DNA of 64,000 bases, taken from positions 5,365,501 to 5,429,500 of the forward strand of contig JAMPIT010000417.1 of the NCBI GenBank assembly GCA_026261815.1, given 5' to 3'. The translations under genes and the position numbers were made by a program. This document shows positions 14,181 to 27,870 of this stretch, one piece after another. The notes under the pieces are model-generated. The model was not told the DNA's origin. It did not search any database and saw only the letters and a program-made list of their open reading frames with translations. Origin of the DNA: Monarcha castaneiventris obscurior (taxonomy: Eukaryota > Chordata > Aves > Passeriformes > Monarchidae). The number at the start of each line of letters is the position of its first letter. Position 1 is the first letter of the stretch.

Positions 14181-14227
14181 AAAAAAAAAAAAAAAACCAA
14201 ACCAACAAAACAAACAAACAAAAAAAC
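14181..14227. repeat. A16 run followed by (CAAA)-type repeat
   Basis: Sixteen A's are followed by ACCAAACCAACAAAACAAAC and further CAAA units, then C5. It resembles the A-rich tail of a retroposed sequence, but no recognisable body lies on its left and no target-site duplication was seen. Confidence 0.85.
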
Positions 14228-17200
14228 CCCCAACACTATTTTAATAGGGTATTTAATAAAAGAAATTATACATTTCTTTGAAAAGTCGTATTTTTATTGA
14301 AATAATACTAATGAGAGTACTTGAGCCCTTGTTTAGAAAATGAGAGTTCACATTGAAGGATTTAATGGCCCTGGGGAGAGGTTAAAGCTCTTAAAAGTTC
14401 ATTTCCAGGTTCCCTAATATCTGAGGGTTCTTAAGTGCTGTAATTTATTTGTAAAGTAATAAAAATAGTTCTAGGGAAATTCTCAGGTGTTAAACTTCAC
14501 AAAAATTTGCTGCCTATATTCCCTTTCTTTACATGAATAAGAGAAAATGTTATTTTGTATGGGTTAATTAGACACAGATGTAAACATAAATTACAGACCC
14601 ACCTGGCTTTTTATTACATGTGTATACAAGGGGAAAACAACACTGGCATACAATACTGGTTTTTATTGCCTATGTCTCTGTGACTTACCTTTTATTCTCC
14701 TTCCCCAACCTTTGCAGTAAACTCGTAATTTGAGGACACATGATATTTAGTTCATTATTTGTGAGCTACAGAGAGCTTTATTTTAGCAGCAGAAGGAAAC
14801 AGAGTACCAAAAGCAAAAGAAGTGTATTAATCACATCCGTAATAAAATTATTAAGAGCTTGAAGGGAAACTGCTGATTTCTTTTTATTTTATTTTTTTAA
14901 ATCAAACTCATCTTTGCTAATCATTAGATTAAGAAACATTTAAACTAATACTATCATCAAATGCAGTTTCAGAAAAATGAAAACACTTTGTGAAATTACA
15001 TGAACTGCATATAAATTTGTTTGGAGGGAAAACAGGGATAGAAATCTTTCAACGTCTGTAGATCAAAATGTGCCTTTCCCCCCCCTTCTAAGCAGCATTT
15101 TGTTTGGAATTTATTTTACTTCAGTTCATATAATCCATTCAAAGAGAACTTTATCTTTTTTTCTTTTCCTTTTTTTTTAACTGAATTTCCTTCACACAAG
15201 GGCTTGAAAAATTTCAGATGTCATCCCTAATGGAAATGAAACAAATTTACACTCAAAAAATGAGGTTTTCATTCCCCATGCATCCCTATTACTTAACCTT
15301 TGAAAACCTGAGAGTGAAAGTGCTTTCCTTTTAATTACAGATGTTCTGCTTTTAGCAGCACTGTCCCAGTGTCTTTGACTTTGTCCTGGTTTCAGTGTGT
15401 ATCTAGGTGCTCAGCTTATCCAACTCGTTTTGGCTTCCTTGTACCTGCTGCACCACTTTGTTGCACTCTGGCCAACAGCTACTCCCCTTCCCTGGTGCTT
15501 TACCCCCCTGTCCAACTTGGGACTTGCTCCCCACCAAAAGACCAAAGAAATGACTGCTGCATCAGCATGGCCCAAACACGGAGTGACCACAGCAACCTTC
15601 AGCATTGAAAGAGAGAGGCAATGTGTCTTGGAAGTTTTACAGAAAACAAAAATAGGGGACAGGGATTTATGAAGTGGGGATAAAAAGGCAGAGGAAAACA
15701 TTGCGGCTTTAGTATAAACGGAAAAAAAGAACGAGGTGGTGGAGGGAGTAAGAGAAAAGCCAGCTCCACGCTGTGTAAAAAAAAGGAGGGAGAATCTGGC
15801 CTAGAACAGATCACAGATTTTAAATTTCAGGTTAGTTTTATGCAGCTTTTATGCAAATTGTATAACTGGCACAGCCCAGTGATAGATCACTCTTCCCTAC
15901 CGTTTCATTTCCATCAGCATGCTGATGCATACTGCGTGTATCCCTGTGTGTGCAAGCCCTGGAGAAAATAGCAAGGGATGCAGAGACACAGAAGACTGAT
16001 TTTCACCTGGGAAAACATAACCATCCTCTTCTTCCAATACTTTTTTCCTCTTCTGCCTGTGCACCATTGTGTTACTATAAGGCTGCCCAGGACAAGAAGC
16101 TTTGGCAAAATAACGTGACTGTGAAGAAGTAATGAGGAACAGTTCCAGCAAAAGTGATGGCCACCAGCTGTGCTATAAGAGAACCCAAAGCATTTTCTGC
16201 TCTTACCTTTTCTGCATTCATTATCACCAAGTTGACTTCTTCTGTTATTTTAAAATAAATAAACCAAATGGACCCGTCAGCCAAATGGTGTGGTCATTTT
16301 TTAGGCAAGAAACTAAATCTTTTCCAACACAGTAAGTTTTGTAAATCAGAATAACAATTCACGCTTCTGTTGACAGACCTATAAATGTACATTTGTAAAT
16401 GTTATTTCCTTTTTTTTTTCTGTGACTGCTCCTTTACCTTCTAGCTCTGAAGAACTTATTTTAGATAAGAAGAACTGATTTAAAAAAGAGAATGAAGAAT
16501 AGCCTAGTCCAGATTTCCAGTTGCAGATCTGCAACCCAAGGTATTGGTTTGTGTGGTTATCTGAACTGAAGCTTGGTTTGCAGTCTTGAAGGTTTACTTT
16601 CACCATCAGTCTCCTAACACAGGGCATCCTCATATAATATAATTTCTGCTTTCAAAACAATTGGGGAGAAACAAGAAATTATTTTAAACGCTGAAAGGTC
16701 AGCAGATATGCTCTCTGGTCTAAAGTGCATTGCAGTCCTCTAGACAATACAAACTAATGCTTAAAATCAGGAAACACAAAGCTGTTCAAAGTCAGGTCAT
16801 TGCAGCAACATCAGGCAAACTGAAGAGACCAGCAAGCTTCCACATCAAAGTTTTTGGACCACAGAAATCCAACACTGGTGGTGGTGCACATTTCTCTCCT
16901 CTCCATCTCATCTATTTTGGATTAAACACAGATCACCAGTGATCAATGCTATTCCCTTTCTCATCACAGGTCCTGGTGAGATGGTGTTATTGCCCTAGTC
17001 CTTTTCAAGGAATCAGCAGCAAAATAAGGTGCTTTCCTATAGGGCTGAAACAGTGTGAGCATTCTTCTACCCTGTCCCAGAGCTACGCCCTTGCTCCTCT
17101 GAGTGGAGCAAACATGGGGTTTCTTGAACCCTCTCAGCCATCACTCCCAGGCCACCCAGCCCCAACAAAAGGACTGCTGCACTTCACTCCATCTGGCATC

Positions 17201-20200
17201 ACTGCTTATCAAACTCAAGGGACTGAACTAGCTATGACAGAACTCTCACTCGGCAAAGCGGCCTCTCCAGAGCTCGAGTGAGGCACATATCACGTGTCTC
17301 TGCTTCACTGTTCTCCTGGAGCTAAACCCAGACCACAGTGTGCACACAGATCATCTGGTCACTTTCTTCTTATGCCAGATTAGGCAGAAATAAAATGTAA
17401 CCCTCTGTAACAGGTAAGGAGGTGGAGTTAGAGACAGGAGCACCAAGGAGTAAAACCAGCAAAAACACGTAAATTCCTGTACACTTATTTTTCAGAGGAA
17501 AAAGGCAAAACACAGGGAAAACAAAAATATATAAACCATTATTTACAAAATCTAATCAAATGCAGTATTCAAGACTGTGAGTTTGAACAAAACAATCAGG
17601 AAAAACAGATGTTCCACTTTCAGCAACATACCTCCACCTGCTATGTCACACCTAGGGCAGGATCCATGGCATTTAACTTGAGGCATCATGAATAAGTTGA
17701 GGTACAGCCTTCTTCAGTAATCAGTGGGGAGACACAGGACTGTCTCCCGAGCATTTCACTGCACCCTGAATTGGGTGGGGTGAATTGTCCTCAGGTGGTG
17801 CCTCCTTTGCCACTGATGCCTAGATCTCCAGCTGGTGGGTAGCAAACTTCTCGATGAATATTAACTGAGATAAAGCCAGCTTACAGTGCACATTATACAA
17901 TATCTCTGTCATTATATACAGGACAAAAGAAAATTCGGGCTTGAAATCCTAATTTTTTTTCTTTTTGCCTGCCCTTTTGTGTCTCAATTTACCAGTTGCA
18001 TGGTACATTACAAAGCCCTTTTTACACATGACCCACATTTCCTAACAGAACACTTATTAAACCCTCGCTGAAGGTGAAACAGAATTTCACATGCTACTCC
18101 AGGAAAGGTGGTTTGACTGAGGAGATTTTTTGCATTAAACTCCAGTGAAGAGGGACTTATCTGTCACACCAAGGTGTTAGTGGTTTCTAGCATTCCTTAA
18201 GTTTGCATTGGCGCTACTGATCACAAACACACGGGGAGCATAACGAAGCTCTAAGTGCAGATCTGAACCTGTGAAATGCTGAGCAAGTTCAGTCACAGCT
18301 GACTGCTGTGGGCGTTGAGGGGATGCTGAAAGAAGCAAGCCATGCTTGCAGGACCAAACCCCAGACACACAACTCATCTGCAAAGAATATGACTAAGAGT
18401 CACTAAAAGCAAAGCCTTTGTCAAGGCCTTCTGTGGGAGATAAATTGTTTAAGGACTTACCGGGCTGACTTCAGTATTTTTAGTAGAATTTCAGCATATT
18501 TACTCTCTACCATATTTTTATTCAATTCATCAAATAAATATTATCCATTAAAGATTACACACCTGTGGATCAGAAGTTGTAAAGGTCAGCCTTTTCAATT
18601 ATGTTTCAAAGAAACCTTGGCCTTTCCTAAAACTGCAGATCTTTGTACATAACCTGCAAACCTCCTGTCTGGAAAACCACAAAAAAAAAAAAAGAGTTTG
18701 GTAAAACAGAAGTCTCCATTCATAAGGCTTTCACCTTTGAGCTCCCTGTGGGCTGCCTGCCTGCCAGAACGCTCTTTAGAAGAAAGCCAGCGGGGTACAC
18801 AGGGCAGTGGCAGGAGATGCTGCCTTCCCAAGGAGAGACTAGGGACAGGTAGAAAGAAAAACCTTTTCAAAGTTCAATAGGCCAAACTTCTCTTTGAATT
18901 ACAGCAGCGTAAATCTGATCTAATCCTGCCAAAAGCAGTGGGGTTATGCTGGATTTACACTGCGGGAATCTGAAATCAGAATTTGGCCTGCCATGTTCAA
19001 AGTCACAAGGACCTTTTCCCAGTGCTTAGGAGGTCTTGTGTCAGTAACTCTTACATTTGTCAAAAGATGTAAAATGTCACCCCAAGTGTGAAATGCAGCA
19101 CTTGAGCACTGCTTCCAACTCTCTTTTGCACAGACATAGATAAACATGCAACACAGCAGGCAGGAGATCATCAAGATGCTGCATTGCTGCCTGCCTGGCC
19201 TCCAGGGCAGAAAAGCTTCACTGTGAGTGGAATGGGGTAGTGTGACTTCAGCACATGTGCAACTGTTCAAGGAGTGAGAGGAAAAAGGCCCATGATTATT
19301 CAGTGACTATTTCAGTTTAAAGGCCAATACGAGAAAATAACACTGCATACTAACTGTGTTGTTTGACAACTGAACAGTTGGTCAAAGAGTGAGAAAATAA
19401 TTTGTTAGCACCTTCAATAGCCTGCACTGGATTATTTACTTGCAAGGTAAATAAAACAGAATGTGCCTGGATTTCTCATCTCACTAGATCTCTTTCTGAG
19501 GAAAAGCTGCCATAGTGGCCAGCTCAGTTCTCACCCTTCATTCAATTAGCCCTGTTTCTGCCTAGATAAATGTCTCAGATTCACTTAAGAGCCATCTGTA
19601 AAAGAAAGAGGCTGACAGCTTGTGTCCCTGTTTACTTCTTTGGGATGCACACAGAATGGTCAAGAGGGTCTTCTCAATAAAAGCCTTGGCCCTGACTGTC
19701 TGGCTTCAAGCCTCCAAAGCAAGGGACAGCCAGCTCCTCTCACGTGCTCCCGTCTGGCCAAATACACTCTCAGGTGTGAATTGCTGCACATCCTGTTCCT
19801 GAAAGGGGGAAAGATGCTACTCCCTCTCTGCATCTTGCCCTGTTCAAAAGCAGTAGCAGGATGGCTTGTTTGTGTAGTAATTCCTCAGAAGACTGGCTAG
19901 CCTGGGAAAACAATGAAATGTCTGTGATATGAAGGAATAAAGAAGGGCAGTGGAAAAAAGAAAGGTTTAGCTGGACTGGTTCAGACTGGTTAGTCACTTT
20001 AGCTAACACCTATTTAACTTCAGGACCTAATGAACACTTTATAGAGAGGATGGCTTTATTAAAGATTCAATTATATTCCAATTAAGATGTAAGAGCTGCA
20101 TTAAGCATACCTGAAAATACCACAATGTCCTCCAGCTACATGCAGGAAAAATCCAAGGCTATAATCCCTGGCTCTTCTAAGGTAAAAAACAAGCAAAAAT

Positions 20201-20402
20201 AAAACCTTCAAAAAAATTACAATTGTCAGGGGCTCTTTACCCTTCCTAAGGAAGAAGAAAAGGGCTGATTCTTTTGCAGGTTTCTTCTACCTGCTTCTTT
20301 TCCTCCTCAGTTTTTCTCTGTTGCAGGTAATTCCACATGATTAATAGGCTCTTCTCAGTAGTGCTACACACAGTTAGCTCTTTTAATCTGTCTTTGGATC
20401 TA

Positions 20403-20957
<555 letters not shown>

Positions 20958-21010
20958 CTGAGCAAGGAAGAAAAAAAGGAAAGGGGGAAAGTAAAACAAA
21001 GTGATTAATT
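20958..21010 (-). other. GRIN2B: splice acceptor, polypyrimidine tract and likely branch point of the leader intron
   Basis: On the minus strand the intron ends TTCCTTGCTCAG directly before the exon, with the AG at 20958-20959. A long, almost pure pyrimidine tract lies just upstream (about 20961-20995 of the plus strand, purine-rich there). It is preceded by TTAATCAC at about 21000-21007, a plausible branch point. This is a strong, ordinary U2-type acceptor and supports the exon start chosen here. Confidence 0.85.
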
Positions 21011-21620
21011 GACAAGTCAATCATGCACTCAGCCTTCAAGGAAGATCCATTGATCTTCCTCAGCCACTAACTCTCCTTCCAACAAACCTTCTAGTCTGTT
21101 GCCTAGCCCTTTGGCTACATTCAGGGCTCTGTTAAAGTTGGGGAGTCAGACCAGTCCAGCCCCTACTTCAGAGTCAGGAATCACTTAAGAGAACAGCTGT
21201 CAGCAGAAGATGGGATCGTGTCATTTCTCAGGTCCCATGTCACTCTGAGACCCAAGTCAAAAGTGATAGAGAATTGTCCTTTGACAGCTGATCAGCTGTC
21301 TTTGTGAAATTAACTGCTTATGTCAAGCCCATGTCTGAGTGCTCACCCTCAACACAAAGGAATGACTAGTGCTTGCGATCAGTTTGGACTTGTGCTGGAG
21401 GTATAGGCAGGGAGACTGAGGAGACCAGGCAGATAAAGACTCCCTTTTCCTTTCTCAGCACAGTCCCTCCAGAGAGGACATTGAGGACAAATGGGCAAGG
21501 TAATTGGATGTACATGTATGTGCGTATCCGTTGCACACAACCTTCACACCATCACCAGGACATACGCAGCTCCCGTGTGTAGCACAGTCATGCTTCCCAC
21601 CAATACAGGGTTCTTTTTTC

Positions 21621-21637
21621 TTTTTTTTTTTTTTTTT
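21621..21637. repeat. T17 homopolymer
   Basis: Seventeen T's on the plus strand, preceded by TTCTTTTTTC, about 660 nt upstream of the coding exon acceptor in gene direction. Read in GRIN2B RNA it is an A-run. Confidence 0.95.
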
Positions 21638-21922
21638 AAAGCCAGGAATACAAAATTTCCCAGCAGTCATGGCCAAAACTGGATCAGGACCCTCCAAGTC
21701 CATCTGACAGCTGTATTTGCACAGAAGTAGAAATGCCAACAGAGCTCACCCTCAACTACTACAGCCAGGCACGTTACAACAATCTTCTCCCTAAGCATGT
21801 CCATTATATTTTGTAATCACAACAGTAGAAATGAAAAAACCTGATGAGGTCATCTCTCTGGCCCCTGCCTGAGTGGGACATGTCTCTGCGGGACTGTTCC
21901 TCACTCTTTCTTGAGTCGCGCT

Positions 21923-22025
21923 TTAATAATAGTTCACATTTCCACAGCACTTTTCATCTTTAAGGCACTCTACAAACACTAATTAACTAATTCTTACAGC
22001 ACCTATGCAGTGTAAATATCAGAGA
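21923..22025. mobile_element. MIR-like ancient SINE fragment
   Basis: It contains the motif series TTTCCACAGCACTTTTCATC, AAGGCACTCTACAAACAC and TAATTAACTAATTCTTACAG, followed by a degenerate GTAAATAT block. This is the usual order for MIR-type or L2-tailed SINEs in amniotes. It lies about 1 kb upstream (in gene direction) of the GRIN2B coding exon, inside the leader intron. Decay suggests great age. Confidence 0.55.
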
Positions 22026-25000
22026 CAACAGAGCAGTGTTCCCCCCATCTGCCAACCACCCCTGTGGGAGATAGCACTGCTCAGTGTGCCCACCCAGGGC
22101 CACACTGATGTCCCAAGGAGATTTCAGGCATTTCAAACTAAAGAAGACTTTCCCTCAACACAACAGGTTCTGCTCAGCTACTCATGCCCATAATTCTGTT
22201 CTTCAGCACAGGCACATTTGAATAAATACACCAGCCCTGAGCTTCTTTGTGCTACACCTCTGGTCTTGGGTGTCCAAGAATGGGACCCTTCCGTACTGTT
22301 CATTGCTACACATGCCTCTATCAAATAAACACAAAGCCACAGCAGCACGGGCAATGCTGACGAAACTTTGTGGAAGTAGGAAGTCCACAAAAGAACCCTC
22401 ACTGACACCAGCCACCCACAGGGAAAAGGCCCAAGAAGCCCCATCTTGCCCAGCCCAGGAGAACACACAGGCTCAACACCTGCTCCCTCATTGACATGCT
22501 AAGCAGAGAGAATGTATCCTGCATTGATATTACCAGATAAATAAGAAGATAATAAAATAGATAATAAATATGCACCGGAGAAACCAAATCCACTTAAGAA
22601 GCTGAAAGGGACTGCGGGTGTGAAGCACCAATCGATTCTAAACTCTCTGAAGGATTCACTTTCTGAGAGATGCACACAAGGAGAACCAAGAGACTTGGAG
22701 AGTTTGGCAAAATGAACAGTTAACTTCATTCCAGTATGACTGTTATCCTCCAATTACGAGTCACTAAATTAGATTCCTTCACAGTGAAATGCAGTCCCCA
22801 TTTCTGCAATGCTTTATTAACTTTAATGCACTCTATACACTCTCTGTCTCTCACTCTCTTGCTCACTCACTTAAATGCTATATTTGTTCTCTTAAAATAT
22901 GTCTCCTGCGGTCCCTCTGCATCGACTCGTACAGTATATTATGCTTGGTTAGGCAATGGCTAGTTGTGATGCCCAGGGAGGTGAGTGTAGGTTTTTCCCG
23001 GCCCCTTTCCCACCAGGAATATTTTACAGGGCCTTCCAACCCAGGGCTGGGATAGCTTTCATGCAGGAGCTATACAGGCAGTCATGGCAGCTGTCAGCCT
23101 TCACACCCAAGCACATGCTTCTCCCAGTGGGAAAAATGGCAGACAAGAAACCCATTCCCTTCTCTTCATTTGCATCAAAGCCAATAAATCTCTAGCATCT
23201 ACCTCCAAGCAGGAGAAGAGAGCCCAGATCCTGAAGAGCACTTAGGTGCCAATCTGTTGGATGTCTGTGCCCCACTCAGGCAGATTTTACAATTCAACAC
23301 AAGATTGAGTTATCTGGACAGTGCCAGATATGCAGGGAGCAGCCAGGGCTAGGAAGTAAGTTGAATACAAAGCGGAGGTTCTCTGTGTCTTAGTAGCCAA
23401 CCTGCAACCTCCAGTTTGGATCCTCAGCCATAAGCCCTCTCTGGATAAGACAGAGCAATGCTTAGGTAGCCTGTGTTGTACCAACCAAGACACCTCTCTC
23501 TCCATCTCTCACTCATACATAATGTCTGTCATGCTTGCTATGTCTTTCAGGTGCTCCATGGGCAGTCTGTGTGCCAGACAGCAGTGTTCTTATGAGGGAA
23601 TAGCAGGTACCAGGTCCCCTCCTAGGATGGGAGCTGGGGATGTGATAAGGCAGGAGAACATCAACAAATCACACCCAACCCAGGACTGATTTCCACCATT
23701 TTTCCACCATTCAGCTCCCACAAGGCAGCCTCGGGGTGAGCTGCTCAAAGACTAAACCAGGGGTGCTCATGGTGTTCCAATCCCTTCCTTCCTTGGGGCT
23801 GACTCGTGTTCACATCAGTAGCCACTCTTCACACATCTGCTGACATGCACATGCTGGCTGTTAGAGAAAGGGACAGACATCCCAACACCAACCTCACCTC
23901 GTGTTCCTCCTCTGGTCTGGCTCACTGCAGGCCCCTTTTGAATGTGTGCTAGTAGAGACAATGCGGGGTGAACCACCACAGACTTATTATCAGATTAAGG
24001 GAAGCCTAGAACTATTGTGAAAATGTGTTTCTGCATACAGAGCAACATGTTTTGTCCATAATTCCTACAGTGCTCAAGTGCAGGTACTCAATCAAGAAAG
24101 CACTGGAGGCAGCACACGGACCTCCTTCTAAGTGTGTTCCTGTTTCCAGTGAAAAAGGGGAATGGAGAAATTCACACACAAAGAAATTCATAAGCACCTG
24201 ACAAGGCTGCAGCTGTAAGACAGGGCATCTACCCTTTGTTGTTTCAAGAAATTTTAATAGTTTTGCAATATAATTTCACCAGTCAAGAATGATTATAAAA
24301 ACATGCAAGTATATTTTATTACCAAGTATTTCACATGAGCGGGATTTTCCCTTAGAGGTGGTGTGGGGCAACACAGTGTTGGAAGTATCTTCTGTGATTT
24401 TGGCACTCCAGAACAATTTAGTAAATCCCAAACTCCAGACTGGTGTGTAAAATCCTTTACACATTACTGTACACTATTATATTGTCTCTTACTCCCTAGA
24501 AAATAATATATGGGAGGGCCATTAGATGAAGTGGTTTTACAGACATATCTATATTTAGGTATAAACATGCCAGTAAAATCATTATACCTCTATAATCTTA
24601 TATTACTTACCAATAAAACCTATCCACCACTGTAGAGGAATGCAGCATCTACTTACTGCAGAGCAATGTTACACAATCACTTTCAAAATTGGAAGTGAAA
24701 GCTAACTTCTCCAATTGAAAATGCAAGAGGAATGTAGGTAGTCAGACAGTAATTATTCCAATTGGAATTTAGCCAGGACCAAAGGTTAGATTGCTTAAAA
24801 ATATCATGAGAACCTTACTTGACACTGCACTTTTACGTGGATCAGACCTAAGATAAGTATTAATAGAAAATTATTAGGCTGCGCAGGCAAAATACAGCTC
24901 AGCATTAAGAGATATTTCTGGATGATATTTCAAAATACAGAAAATACACAAATAGGTCACTGTGCATTCAACCAGGCTAACTGTAAACAGACTACTACTC

Positions 25001-25029
25001 CGGCAGTGTACAGCAAAGCCAGGCAATCT

Positions 25030-25080
25030 TCAGGTCAGAGAAGGAAACTGAGGCAGAATAAAGGCTGGTCACAGGTTTTG
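25030..25080. mobile_element. possible MIR-like SINE fragment
   Basis: The segment contains AGAGAAGGAAACTGAGGCAG and then a degenerate GGTCACAGG, resembling the 'gaggaaactgaggca...aaggtcacac' part of MIR elements. It is short and may be chance. Confidence 0.3.
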
Positions 25081-27639
25081 GGGGGTAGCTCTGTTGTGTG
25101 CTGACACTGGTACCTCCTCCTGCTCCAGTCATGCCATCTAGGTAGCCTTGCACAATACCCTCATGGAAGGGCATTTGCAGGCTCCCCCAAATCCAATCTC
25201 CAAGCTCAAGACAGCAAGAGGAAAGGAAGTCATGTAATACTGCAGTTCCAGACAAAAAGCTGTCTTGAAGGCAGCTTTCCTAATTAAGAGGAAGACAATG
25301 CTTGGGACAGGAGGCTGAACCATGCCCAAAGCCACCAGCAAGGGGAACTTCACAGGAATATTGGCTCCATATGGGAGAATGAAAAGCCTACCTCCAGCCT
25401 CCCCTTCCTATGCTTCATTGGAGAGCCACAAGGAAGTTCCTATCCCACTGTTTTTTGGGCTCCACCCACTGAGAGCTCTGATGCTCTAAGCACTGCTTAG
25501 GCTTCAAGCCACAGAATCTGAATTCAACAGCAAATTTTCTATCTGCACCAGCTGCAATTCTAATTCCCAGCCCAATTACAGGCCTCACCACTATCACCAC
25601 CTCAGTCCCATTACTACCTAAAGACAGATGTCCTGCCAAACCCAATGTGAGACATCAGCACTACCCTTTGGTATTTGCTCACCTTTGACAGCATCTTAAT
25701 TCACACTGCCTTCATTCCTCTGACAGTTGGAGCAGTATCAGACAATGAATCCAAAAGCAATCCTTCTGTTTCAAGATCTAGTTGGAAGTAGGAAGAAATC
25801 CATCTCACCTGGGAAATACTTCACAAACCTCGAAGGTGCTTTGGGCCTGGTATCCAACACACCACCAGAGAACAAGTGCTCCAGAAGAAGCTGCAGGGAA
25901 GTCAGCATTGCACTAGATGGCTACTGGGCTGTCACACAAGGAAATACAAGTATGTCCAGATAAAAGAAGAACACTATTTCTGTATTTACCAATGACAGAA
26001 GACTAGTAACTTTTTGACCCTTTTGTCTACTACCTGCCTTATGGGCAAACTGGAGGAGCTAAGACCCATGGGAAAAAAAAATAAAAAAGAGGGACGACAG
26101 ACTGGAACCTCATCAACTGTTACTCCTAAGAGCTGGGGTTTAAAGCTACAAATCACACCAAAATTTACACCTAAGTTTCTCCAACTCTCTGATTTTTGAC
26201 AGCCCAATTTCAGCTTAGGACTTCCTCCCAAACTCATGGTTACTCTGCAGTGTAGACATGCTGCATATTGTATACCTCTGAAGAAGCATTCCTCTTCTTC
26301 TAACACTGCTTTAACGATTGTCCTACCACACCTTCAGCCCAGGCTATTTGTACATTGACGACTCTTGTGCTGCTGTTTCCCATATTACTGCTTACCACGT
26401 AGGTGACATAAGTGCCCATAAATCTTCTTCTGGCTCACAGCCCTGTTGTTCCAGGAATTTTGTCAACAGACACAAAGAAGAGGAGGATGGATCTGGGGCA
26501 CGATAGATGTGTCTTGAAAGTGCCTGCACACTTCAGGTGCTGATAAACAGAATGAATGATGCTGCAGGAAAATCTCCATACATTCAGAAAGATGGCAGAG
26601 ACTAGAGACAATGTGCCATACACAGTGGTGAATGCAACAATCCAGCACCTGGACCAAAAGGGTTTATTATGGTGACCCAGAGTAAACAGCCCTCCAAGGG
26701 CATTTCAGTAGTTTTAGATGAAAACTGGTATGGTTTAGTTTAGTTAGTAGCTTTGAACACCACTTATATTATCATTCTCAGCTATAAATGCTCCTACGAC
26801 AGTGGCAGAAACATTTCTTCTTCAAGGCTTTTTGGGCAGGTCTTCTTTCTGTTCTTCACAGTCACTCCCTTTCCAATATGCACCTTTGTCCATGCCTGTA
26901 ATGTCCCACAGATCCGTTTCTATTTAACATACAAAATGTTTCCAGTTTTCCCTTATTTCTCCCAAGTCAGCCTTGTTCTTTTGGGTAAGGCATCACACAC
27001 CCCCAGACAAAGCTTTCAAAGCCCTTGGAGCTCTCTCATTACCTCCCTGTTAGCTCTCTTTCCATAGACACTGAGTGGAAAGTAGCACGTGTTTACTTCT
27101 ATTCTATGTTTATTTTCTTCAAAGCTGTTCTTTCTTTATTAAACCACGTACTCCTTCCTGACTTGGGCAGTGTCAGATACATCAAAAGCTAGTTTGCCTC
27201 TGTCTATCGAACAGGTATATCCAAGAATAAGGTGACAAAGTGCTTTCACTTCTCTACCCCATGCAAAAGAGAAGAGCAATTCTCTCCCTGCACTTAAGGC
27301 AGTACAAAAAACACTTTGATCATCAATTAGACCCATATCATTCCCAACAGATGAAGAACTATGTCTCATTATTGTAAGCTTGCCCAAGGGTAAGTTCCCA
27401 GTGTCCTTCCCACTTCCTCCCACCCACATATTTTACATATCACGGGTGAGAGCTGATACAGCCACAGCCTGCAAGCTTCTGTTGAGACCAACACCAAATG
27501 ATTCATAGAAATCAAAAATTTAAATCCTCTGCTTAATAGCCTTGCCCTTCCTCCAGTCACTGCAGGATTACTGTCTACAGCACCTGCTTTAGCACACTAC
27601 CTGCTATGAAACAATTCAAACAGTAAGATTACCACTGCT

Positions 27640-27870
27640 AGGAGATGGCTCACTTTTTGAAACATTTTCCCAATCTCAGCCTAAATTTTCCTTTGCTCAG
27701 CTATCCTGTAACTTTAATAATATCTCCTTCATTCAGCCTAAACCATTTCTGCCTCTCAACTCACCGTTTCCACCGTGAAAATGCTTGTAAGTGGTTATCT
27801 GATCACCCCTTGAGACTTGCTTCTGCTGCAGCAAAAGTTCAGCTGTGTTTATTGCTCCTCATAATTTGAG
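27640..27870 (-). mobile_element. decayed CR1 LINE fragment
   Basis: On the plus strand the sequence follows the antisense 3' region of CR1 elements. It has 'gaaacattttcccaatctcagcctaaattt', a 'ctgtaactt' segment, then 'tgttTATTGCTCCTC' where CR1 usually has 'tttttgttgctc' (these phrases are spread over 230 nt). The CR1 sense strand is therefore the minus strand, the same as GRIN2B. It is heavily diverged, lacks coding capacity and is identified from memory of the family consensus. Confidence 0.5.
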
